Assembly (NCBI GenBank): GCA_023424865.1
Contig: JAFADM010000418.1
Coordinates: 1 to 22,704, forward strand
Length of the DNA stretch: 22,704 nt
Direction of reading: 5' to 3'
Origin: Bacillota bacterium
GTDB taxonomy: Bacteria; Bacillota_A; Clostridia; DSM-8532
Positions 1 through 6,074 of this stretch are shown here, piece by piece (within the stretch, counting starts at the first letter, position 1; each line of letters begins with the position of its first letter). The position numbers and the translations under genes were made by a program. The notes under the pieces are model-generated. The model did not search any database, had not been told where the DNA came from, and saw nothing but the letters and a program-made list of their open reading frames with translations.

Positions 1-2
1 AT

Positions 3-1520
3 TTGGATGCGAAATCCGCCCCGGCAAGAGAGGATCGTCTGAAGGCCAGTATTGCCTACGGAGGAACCTATGCTCAGGCCAGAGGCTGTTCCCAGAAGGG
101 CTGCTTCGGTAAAAGCGGCTGCTTGAATTTAGCGGGAAGAAGATTTTCACAAACTCAGGGCTGCCAGTTTACGCTGAGCCTTGTCATATTAAATACACTT
201 AGAAACGCCGTTATTATCATGCATTCACCCATTGGCTGCGGCGCCTGCTCCACCGGAAATATTGGTGTTAACAAATCCTTTAAGCAGCTGAGAGATCCCA
301 ATGCCGAGGGTGTGGTATGGCTCAGCACCAATCTGGATGAAGCCGACGTTATAGGCGGGGGAGAGAGAAAGCTCCGGGAAGCGGTGCTTTATGCCGATAA
401 GGAATTCCGGCCCGAGACCATTATTGTAGCCAACGGCTGTGTTCCTGCCCTCATAGGCGATGATATCGACAGCATTCTTTCGGATCTTCAAACCCAGACG
501 GCAGCCATTATTGTACCCATTCACTGCGAGGGCTTTAAGACCAAGGTAATGGCAACGGCCTATGATGCGGTTTACCACGGTATACTGAAAAATTACATCA
601 GAAAGCCGGAACGCAGGGAGTATGTGGCTGAGCCGGATATCAACAAGCTCAAGGAAAAATACAGAGTAAGCCGGAATGTCAATATTCTGAACGTTTCCTC
701 CATGAGCCGGGCCGACGAGCTGGAGCTTCAAAGGATTCTCAACGCCATCGGCCTCAACGTTACCTTTATTCCCTGCTACGCGGAGCCCGAGGACTTTTCC
801 TATTCCCTTGAAACCTCTCTGAATGTCAGTATCTGCGGTACCCATGACGACTATTTTGTGGAGCATATCCGTGAAAAGTATGACATTCCCTTCCTGATTG
901 ACACCATTCCCATCGGACGCAAGAACACCGACCGCTGGGTGCTTAAAATTGCCGGGCATTTTGGCCTTGAGAATGAAGCCCAGCAGTTTATTGACAGGGA
1001 GAATGAGATACTGGATGAAAGCCTGGAGCCTTATAGGGCCATTCTTTCCGGTAAGCGTGTATTCTTAGCCGGCGGTGAGGTTCGCATTATCGCTACGGCG
1101 GAAATTGTTCAGGATCTGGGCATGAAGGTTGTCGGTTTTAAGGCCCATCACTTTGACCAGTTTATCGATCCGATTTTCGAATCCCTGGAGGATGTGGATG
1201 ATGTGGTCTTTGAGGTGGCGACCAACCAGCCCTTCGAGCAGTCCAACCTGGTGGAGCGCATTAAGCCCGACATCATCATAAGCCATACCGGTGGCAATAA
1301 CATTGCCGCCAAGCACGGTTTGCCCATTCTGCCCCTTTTCGGGCCTGCCTACAATTATCTGGGGTATTCCGGCGTATTTGAGGTTGCAAGACGGCTTAAC
1401 CGTATTGCTCGAAACTCAAGCTTCAATAAAAAGCTTTCCAGGTACACCCGGCTCCCTTACACCAAGGACTTTTTCAGCAAGGATCCCTTTTCTTATATTA
1501 AAAATCAGGATGTGGAGTGA
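3..1520 (+). CDS. Nitrogenase-like component 1 subunit (NifD-like), 5' end possibly outside window
   Basis: A nitrogenase component 1/oxidoreductase family protein, at least 505 residues, expected to take electrons from the NifH-like protein encoded at 5037. Numbering from a TTG at base 3, Cys54, Cys79 (SPIGCGAC) and Cys146 (NGCVPALIGDDI) match the three P-cluster cysteines of NifD in spacing and context. The stretch EADVIGGGERKL and the region around HCEGFK are also NifD-like. Cys278 (SICGTHDDYF) sits where NifD has the cofactor-binding Cys275. The cofactor histidine (NifD His442) aligns with Phe446 in LPLFGPAYNY, so it appears absent. An extra cysteine cluster, C-x4-C-x5-C at 29-40, precedes the core. 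The frame is open to base 1, so the true start may be upstream. The stop lies 14 bases before the permease ATG, consistent with an operon. Seen: motifs. Family knowledge: nitrogenase-like reductases. Inference: the substrate is not N2. A partner subunit (NifK-like) may lie upstream. Confidence 0.88.
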   Translation: MDAKSAPAREDRLKASIAYGGTYAQARGCSQKGCFGKSGCLNLAGRRFSQTQGCQFTLSLVILNTLRNAVIIMHSPIGCGACSTGNIGVNKSFKQLRDPNAEGVVWLSTNLDEADVIGGGERKLREAVLYADKEFRPETIIVANGCVPALIGDDIDSILSDLQTQTAAIIVPIHCEGFKTKVMATAYDAVYHGILKNYIRKPERREYVAEPDINKLKEKYRVSRNVNILNVSSMSRADELELQRILNAIGLNVTFIPCYAEPEDFSYSLETSLNVSICGTHDDYFVEHIREKYDIPFLIDTIPIGRKNTDRWVLKIAGHFGLENEAQQFIDRENEILDESLEPYRAILSGKRVFLAGGEVRIIATAEIVQDLGMKVVGFKAHHFDQFIDPIFESLEDVDDVVFEVATNQPFEQSNLVERIKPDIIISHTGGNNIAAKHGLPILPLFGPAYNYLGYSGVFEVARRLNRIARNSSFNKKLSRYTRLPYTKDFFSKDPFSYIKNQDVE

Positions 1521-1534
1521 AAGGAGGACCCCGG

Positions 1535-2512
1535 ATGAAAGCCCTAGAAACAAGCCGCAAATCGAGCTATTATATAAAGCTTTTTTTAACTTCCTTAAGT
1601 GTTTTGCTCGCACTTGTTTTGCACATTGCCGTGCCTGACAGCCCCAAATACACACAAAAAGGTTTTCCCTATTTCACCATTACTCTTACCGTATTACTGG
1701 TAATCACTCTTTTTGCAGCGGTGCTGTCCCTGTTCAAAAAAAGTTTCGGTGAAAAATACGCCCATAAATCGTGGTTTTTCGCTGCGGCCATACTTTTGGT
1801 GAATATCCTTAATCTTGTTACCTTGAAGTTCATGCTCATTCCGGCGATCTATTTTCCAAGCCCCGACAGAATCCTGAAGGTTTTTGTTGAGGAATGGGCC
1901 TTCCTTCTGAAGTGCCTTGGCTATTCGGGAAGGCTTTTGGGAACAGGCTACATTATTGGAGCCCTTGTAGGCCTTGCTACCGGCATTATGGTAGGCTGGA
2001 GCAAGCGCTGGAGCTACTGGGTAAGCCCCCTTATCCGGCTCATCGGACCTATTCCCTCAACCGCGTGGATTCCCATTGCACTGGTGTCCTTTCCAACCTC
2101 CTTCCGTGCCAGCGTCTTTTTAATTGCACTGGCCGTATGGTTCCCCACAACAGTGCTTACAAGCTCCGGCATCTCCAATGTTAAAAACGCCTATTTTGAA
2201 GTGTCGAGCACCCTGGGTGCCAGTAATTTTCAAAAGGTATTCCGCATTGCCGTTCCCGATGCCATGCCCAGTATTTTCATCGGGATCTTCAACGGAACCT
2301 GCTCTTCCTTTCTGACCCTGATGACAGCCGAAATGCTGGGTGTTAAATTTGGTATCGGCTGGTACATCAACTGGCAGAGGGAAATGCTGGCCTACTCCAA
2401 TGTGTATGCAGGACTTATTGTCATAGCCGTTTCCTTTTCACTTATCATTACAGCCATGTTCAAAGTCCGTGATAGGCTGCTCAGCTGGCAGAAGGGAGTT
2501 ATCAAATGGTAG
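1535..2512 (+). CDS. ABC transporter permease, SsuC/TauC/NrtB type
   Basis: Inner-membrane permease of an importer for a small organic or anionic solute, 325 residues. The binding-protein-dependent transport fold is clear, with an EAA-type coupling loop around 221-241 (FEVSSTLGASNFQKVFRIAV) that docks on the ATPase. It is longer than usual for this family (about 250-280). The first 100 residues add about three hydrophobic segments (about 13-33, 46-67, 80-101) before the standard core. The start is ATG 1535: an excellent AAGGAGGA at 1521-1528 lies six bases upstream, while the frame also opens at a GTG at 1517 that would overlap the previous gene. The stop overlaps the ATPase start. Placement inside the nitrogenase-like operon implies that the imported solute, or a product of it, concerns the reductase. 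Confidence 0.9.
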   Translation: MKALETSRKSSYYIKLFLTSLSVLLALVLHIAVPDSPKYTQKGFPYFTITLTVLLVITLFAAVLSLFKKSFGEKYAHKSWFFAAAILLVNILNLVTLKFMLIPAIYFPSPDRILKVFVEEWAFLLKCLGYSGRLLGTGYIIGALVGLATGIMVGWSKRWSYWVSPLIRLIGPIPSTAWIPIALVSFPTSFRASVFLIALAVWFPTTVLTSSGISNVKNAYFEVSSTLGASNFQKVFRIAVPDAMPSIFIGIFNGTCSSFLTLMTAEMLGVKFGIGWYINWQREMLAYSNVYAGLIVIAVSFSLIITAMFKVRDRLLSWQKGVIKW

Positions 2513-3297
2513 AGATACATACCGGCGGCATACGGGCCGAAAATGTTCGCAAAAGCTTTGTTCAGCCTGACGGCCAAACCGTGGTTGCCCTCAACGGCGT
2601 CAATGTTCAAATAAAACCGGGGGAATTTGTTTCTCTTATCGGCCCCTCCGGCTGCGGCAAATCCACCTTTTTGAGGCTTCTGGCAGGCTTAACCCAGCCT
2701 GATGAAGGAGAATTCTCACTGGATGGTGAGACGATATCCGTACCCCATTATGAAAGAGGCCTGGTATTCCAGGATCCCACCCTGTTTCCCTGGCTTACCG
2801 TTTACGAGAACGTTGCTTTTGGACTTAAAATGCGCAATATCTACAAGCAGAAAAAGGGCGATGTGCTGGATTTCATAAAGCTTGTAGGCCTTGGCGGTTT
2901 TGAAAAGTCCTACCCTCACCAGCTTTCAGGAGGCATGGCTCAGAGAGCCGCACTTGCCAGAGCCCTGGTAAACCACCCGAAGGTACTGCTTCTGGACGAA
3001 CCTTTTGGTGCTTTGGACGCTTTCACACGAATGGCAATGCAGGATGAGCTCATTAAAATCTGGAAGGAAAGGGGCACCACCATGGTTATGGTTACCCATG
3101 ACGTGGATGAGGCCATTTACTTAAGTGACAGAATTTTGGTCATGTCGTCACGCCCCGCCAGAATACAAAGTATTCTTGATGTGGAAATCGGCCGGCCGAG
3201 AGCAAGAGACCTGCCCGACTTTTTGAATATGAGAGCAAAAATCCTCCAGATCCTGGACTTTGCAGGCAAGGTGGAGGACATACAGTATTATCTTTGA
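2506..3297 (+). CDS. ABC transporter ATP-binding protein, SsuB/TauB/NrtD type
   Basis: Cytoplasmic ATPase subunit of 263 residues that powers the importer. All motifs are intact: Walker A GPSGCGKST at 46-54, Q-loop VFQDPTLFPW, signature LSGGMAQRAALARAL, Walker B VLLLDEPFGALD and switch histidine in MVTHDVDEA. The VFQDPTLFPWLTV and DEPFGALD wording is typical of the nitrate/sulfonate/taurine importer ATPases. The ATG overlaps the permease stop by seven bases (ATGGTAG), with GGGAG about seven bases upstream, so translation is probably coupled. After the stop comes a hairpin repeat shared with the end of the AraC-type gene (see 3298-3359). Family assignment is firm; the solute cannot be read from this subunit. 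Confidence 0.95.
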   Translation: MVEIHTGGIRAENVRKSFVQPDGQTVVALNGVNVQIKPGEFVSLIGPSGCGKSTFLRLLAGLTQPDEGEFSLDGETISVPHYERGLVFQDPTLFPWLTVYENVAFGLKMRNIYKQKKGDVLDFIKLVGLGGFEKSYPHQLSGGMAQRAALARALVNHPKVLLLDEPFGALDAFTRMAMQDELIKIWKERGTTMVMVTHDVDEAIYLSDRILVMSSRPARIQSILDVEIGRPRARDLPDFLNMRAKILQILDFAGKVEDIQYYL

Positions 3298-3359
3298 TTG
3301 GCCGCCCTTTGCTTAAAGCAAATCCGGCTAAAAGGGAGGGGGTGTTCGATGCTCCCCCA
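3298..3359 (+). repeat. Dispersed hairpin repeat, copy 1
   Basis: Begins directly after the ATPase stop codon. A near-perfect dyad TTTGCTTAAAGCAAA (3308-3322) sits inside GCC/GGC outer arms, followed by a G-run/C-run segment (GGGGG at 3338-3342, CCCCC at 3354-3358). The same order of elements follows the stop of the gene ending at 8301 on the other strand, with about four fifths of bases matching by eye. No long T-run follows, so it is not a standard intrinsic terminator. It may be a dispersed structured RNA element or an mRNA-end stabiliser. Confidence 0.6.
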
Positions 3360-3389
3360 GCTTGTGAATCCCATTACTCTTAGGCTTTA

Positions 3390-3418
3390 TTATAATATTA
3401 AACTTTAAAATATTATAA
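3390..3418. promoter_or_regulatory. AT-rich dyad with TATAAT upstream of binding-protein gene
   Basis: Perfect 10-base arms TTATAATATT (3390-3399) and AATATTATAA (3409-3418) with a nine-base spacer. A consensus TATAAT lies within the first arm at 3391-3396, 55 bases before the ATG at 3451. No good -35 box is found at 16-18 bases, so this could be a regulator-dependent promoter, an operator, or simply AT-rich sequence. It could give the binding-protein gene its own transcript inside the operon. Confidence 0.35.
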
Positions 3419-3450
3419 AAATTAGAAATGAAATGAAAGGAAGAATAATT

Positions 3451-4557
3451 ATGCGCACAATCAAAACGATCCGATTTCGTTTGGTATCCGTTAGGTTGGC
3501 AGCCGTATTAATTGCTGCTGCTCTGGCAGGTTGCGGATCTGTTTCCACCTCTTCCACGCCCACTCCTTCGGCAACGCCTAGCCCATCATCCGCCAGCCCC
3601 GGTACATCAGAAACTCCCTCTCAAACACCCGAGGCCACCAACAGTGATTATGTCCTTCGTGTAGGATATGGCGGAAGCCTTTGTGAAGCTCCTCTTCATA
3701 TGGCCGTTGAGAAAGGCTTTTTTGAAGCCGAGGGCCTTAAGGTTGAGCTTGTGAAGCTGGCTCCCGGAACAATATTTGACTCCATCACCGCCAATCAGAT
3801 AGACGCAGGGTTCAGCCTTCTTGCAAGCCTGATTCAGCCCCTTTCCAACGGGCTGCCCATTAAAATTACAACAGGCCTTCATACCGGTTGTGATAAGGTT
3901 CTTGTAAAGAAGGATTCCGGCCTTGAAAAGCCTGAGGACTTTAAGGGCAAGAAAATTGGTGTTCCCAGCATGAGCAGCAGCCCCATCATTTTCACCAAGC
4001 GTGTTCTGGCTGACAATGGCGTGGGTGTGAGCGTTGAGAATTCCGAAGTGGAATTTTTGGTCTACAGTACCACCGATCTGCCCCTGGCTCTTGCCAACGG
4101 CGCTGTTGACGCCATTGCCATGAATGACCCCACCGCAACCATTGCAGCAAATGAAAATGATCTTGCCGTTGTTTTCGATTCTGCTCTTGATGAGCCTTAC
4201 AGCCAGCAATACTGCTGCTCCGCCTTTGTTCGTGAGAATATTGCCGCCGACTATCCCGACGTGGCTCTTAAGTATACCAGAGCGATGCAGGCAGCCAGCG
4301 CCTGGGTGCAGGAAAACCAGGATGAGGTAACCAAAATCCAGGTTGAGAACAAGTGGGTTGCCGGTGACGCGGAGGTTAATGCCCAAGTGCTGAAGACCTT
4401 TAACTACATTCCTTCCTACAGCGGTGCCTACGAAATCTTCGGAATTACGGCTCCCCAGCTTCAGGCTGTCGGTATGCTGGATAAATCCATTGATACAAAG
4501 GCTCTTCTGGAAAACAGCTTTGTCTTCCTTGAGGGAATTGAAGAACAGTTCAAATAA
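3451..4557 (+). CDS. ABC transporter substrate-binding lipoprotein, NMT1/SsuA-like
   Basis: Extracytoplasmic solute receptor, 368 residues, anchored by lipid at Cys28 of a clear lipobox (ALAGC). A Ser/Thr/Pro-rich linker covers about 30-67, and then comes the periplasmic-binding fold with the family opening RVGYGGSLCEAPLHMAVEKG and FKGKKIGVPSM. It belongs with the NMT1/SsuA/TauA/NrtA-like receptors, which bind sulfonates, nitrate, cyanate, pyrimidine precursors and similar ligands; which one cannot be told here. The start is ATG 3451: AAGGAAG at 3437-3443 lies about seven bases upstream, while an earlier in-frame ATG at 3433 lacks a site. The mature domain has several cysteines (for example TGCDKV and QQYCCSAF), unusual enough to note. 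A GC-rich hairpin follows the stop. Confidence 0.9.
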   Translation: MRTIKTIRFRLVSVRLAAVLIAAALAGCGSVSTSSTPTPSATPSPSSASPGTSETPSQTPEATNSDYVLRVGYGGSLCEAPLHMAVEKGFFEAEGLKVELVKLAPGTIFDSITANQIDAGFSLLASLIQPLSNGLPIKITTGLHTGCDKVLVKKDSGLEKPEDFKGKKIGVPSMSSSPIIFTKRVLADNGVGVSVENSEVEFLVYSTTDLPLALANGAVDAIAMNDPTATIAANENDLAVVFDSALDEPYSQQYCCSAFVRENIAADYPDVALKYTRAMQAASAWVQENQDEVTKIQVENKWVAGDAEVNAQVLKTFNYIPSYSGAYEIFGITAPQLQAVGMLDKSIDTKALLENSFVFLEGIEEQFK

Positions 4558-4575
4558 TGAAGTTTAATCGGTGTA

Positions 4576-4599
4576 CCGCCCGGGAATTATCCCGGGCGG
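4576..4599 (+). other. Perfect GC-rich intercistronic hairpin
   Basis: Perfect 10-base arms CCGCCCGGGA and TCCCGGGCGG with an ATTA loop, 18 bases after the binding-protein stop and before the NifX-like gene. No T-run follows (the next bases are CGGCCGATG), so it is unlikely to be a full terminator. A plausible role is an mRNA processing or 3'-end protection element that keeps the transporter message more abundant than the downstream redox genes. Confidence 0.65.
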
Positions 4600-4629
4600 C
4601 GGCCGATGTGAATGCGAATGGAGCCTTTT

Positions 4630-4998
4630 ATGAGCAAGACCTGGCGAGTAGCGGTTGCCAGCCTGGATGGCAAGGTTATAAATCAACATTTTGGAAGAGC
4701 CGACAGCTTTTATATTGTGGATCTTCAATCGGACGGTTCAAAGCAGGTTATTGAACAAAGGAATGTGGTCCCCCTGTGTGTTGCAGGCGAGCATACGGAT
4801 GAGGCGCTTCTGGAAAGCGTCACGGCTCTCCGGGATTGTTCGGCTGTTCTGGTAGCGAGAATCGGCGCGGTTGCCAAAAGGGCTCTTGAATTAAACAAGA
4901 TAGCCGTATTTGAACAGCCCGATTACATAGACGATGCGTTGCAAAAATTGAGCAAGTATTTTATCAAGTCCAATAATGGGGTAAATAGGTTGAACTGA
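4630..4998 (+). CDS. NifX/NifB C-terminal-like iron-molybdenum cofactor biosynthesis domain protein
   Basis: Small cytoplasmic protein of 122 residues made of one dinitrogenase iron-molybdenum cofactor biosynthesis domain. The diagnostic stretch is [26 protein letters not shown] near residues 7-32, seen in NifX, NafY, VnfX and the NifB tail, which carry Fe-S cofactor precursors. Later features are a conserved Cys in the VPLC segment and the region [11 protein letters not shown]. The start is taken at ATG 4630, with GGAG at 4620-4623 six bases before. An in-frame ATG at 4612 would add six residues and has no clear site. Its position between the binding protein and the NifH-like gene suggests that it carries or inserts a metal cluster for the reductase. 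Domain call is firm; role is inferred. Confidence 0.87.
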   Translation: MSKTWRVAVASLDGKVINQHFGRADSFYIVDLQSDGSKQVIEQRNVVPLCVAGEHTDEALLESVTALRDCSAVLVARIGAVAKRALELNKIAVFEQPDYIDDALQKLSKYFIKSNNGVNRLN

Positions 4999-5036
4999 TG
5001 GCCCCCAATATCTATTTACAGCGGAGGGAATGTATC

Positions 5037-5915
5037 ATGGCAAAGAAAACCAAGCAAATAGCAATATATGGAAAGGGTGGTATTGGTAAATCCACTACGA
5101 CGTCCAACCTGACGGCTGCATTATCCAAGCTGGGCTACAAGGTCATGCAGTTCGGCTGCGATCCGAAAAGCGATTCCACAAACACACTGCGCGATGGTAC
5201 CTATATCCCCACGGTATTGGATACCCTGAGAGAAAAAAGTACGGTGAATGCCCATGATGTTATTCATACAGGCTTTAACGGCGTTTACTGCGTTGAAGCA
5301 GGAGGGCCGGCTCCCGGTGTGGGATGTGCAGGCCGGGGCATTATTACGGCTGTGGAGCTGTTCAAGCAGCAGCGCATTTTTGAAGAGCTGGACCTGGATT
5401 ATGTCATTTACGACGTACTTGGTGACGTTGTATGCGGCGGCTTTGCGGTACCCATTCGCGAAGGTATCGCACAGCACGTGTTTACCGTATCCTCAGCCGA
5501 CTTTATGGCTGTTTACGCTGCCAACAACCTTTTTAAAGGTATTAAGAAATACTCCAATGCGGGGGGAGCGCTTTTGGGAGGCGTTATTGCCAATTCCATC
5601 AACCAGCCCTATTCCCGTGAAATTATTGACGATTTCGTAACCCAGACTAAAACTCAGGTTGTGGAATACATCCCCAGATCGGTTACGGTTACTCAATGTG
5701 AGCTTCAGGGAAAAACCACCATTGAAGCAGCATTTCATTCGGAACAGGCTAAAGTGTACTTAAGCCTGGCTGAAAAGGTGGCTAATCACACCGATTCCAA
5801 AACACCGGAACCTCTTGGTGTACAGGAGCTCAGAGATTGGGCGGCAAAATGGGGGGATTACCTTCTGGCCCTTGAGACCGGAACCATCCGTCCCGAGCTT
5901 TCTGCCAATTTATAA
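5037..5915 (+). CDS. NifH-like nitrogenase iron protein homolog
   Basis: ATP-dependent iron protein of 292 residues that would deliver electrons to the NifD-like partner. The P-loop is [11 protein letters not shown] (11-21) and the next motif is GCDPKSDST (39-47). Cluster ligands Cys96 (GVGCAGRG) and Cys132 (DVVCGGFA) match NifH Cys97 and Cys132, and Arg99 lies where NifH is ADP-ribosylated. Length equals normal NifH. The stretch [18 protein letters not shown] differs from true NifH and points to the nitrogenase-like branch. The start is ATG 5037 with GGAGGG about nine bases upstream; an in-frame ATG at 4998 overlaps the previous stop but lacks support. It is the last gene of the operon, convergent with the GH36-like gene. 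Bacteriochlorophyll and F430 enzymes (BchL, CfbC) are relatives, but the transporter context fits neither. Confidence 0.93.
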   Translation: MAKKTKQIAIYGKGGIGKSTTTSNLTAALSKLGYKVMQFGCDPKSDSTNTLRDGTYIPTVLDTLREKSTVNAHDVIHTGFNGVYCVEAGGPAPGVGCAGRGIITAVELFKQQRIFEELDLDYVIYDVLGDVVCGGFAVPIREGIAQHVFTVSSADFMAVYAANNLFKGIKKYSNAGGALLGGVIANSINQPYSREIIDDFVTQTKTQVVEYIPRSVTVTQCELQGKTTIEAAFHSEQAKVYLSLAEKVANHTDSKTPEPLGVQELRDWAAKWGDYLLALETGTIRPELSANL

Positions 5916-5980
5916 ATGCTGACTCCCGATTATTCTGACTCAGGGCATTAAGGAACAGTCTGCTAAAATACCCCATAGGT

Positions 5981-6067
5981 ATTGTCTCCTGAGGCGCGGG
6001 CATAGCCCGGATAGACCTGGCCGTCCGTAAAAAACCGGCCTGATTGGCTCCTGAGGGCGCGGGCACA
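5981..6067. repeat. Two-copy direct repeat with hairpins in the convergent gap
   Basis: Two near-identical units of about 25 bases, at 5981-6004 and 6043-6067, 62 bases apart, share ATTG(T/G)CTCCTGAG and GCGCGGGCA. Each runs into a short stem: CGGGC-ATA-GCCCG at the first copy and GCGGG-CACAT-CCCGC at the second. A further GGCCG/CGGCC pairing lies between them around 6019-6040. It occupies the 159-base gap between the NifH-like and GH36-like stops. It may end transcription from both sides, although T-runs are poor. Confidence 0.55.
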
Positions 6068-6074
6068 TCCCGCT

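Noticed and set aside
225..959. Long open frame on the - strand inside the NifD-like gene
   Set aside because: Shadow of the + strand gene; the translation shows no recognisable domain, while the + strand frame carries all family motifs.
3607..4386. 259-codon open frame on the - strand inside the binding-protein gene
   Set aside because: Antisense shadow with no family motifs and no ribosome site; the + strand lipoprotein explains the region.
3..5915. True molybdenum nitrogenase (N2 fixation) operon
   Set aside because: The FeMo-co histidine is missing, and no NifK, NifE, NifN or NifB is visible here. The NifH-like sequence also departs from true NifH in the switch region.
5830..6066. 78-codon frame on the - strand across the NifH-like end and the repeat gap
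   Set aside because: Its apparent internal repeat (PAPSG.../PAPQE...) simply reflects the two-copy DNA repeat at 5981/6043.
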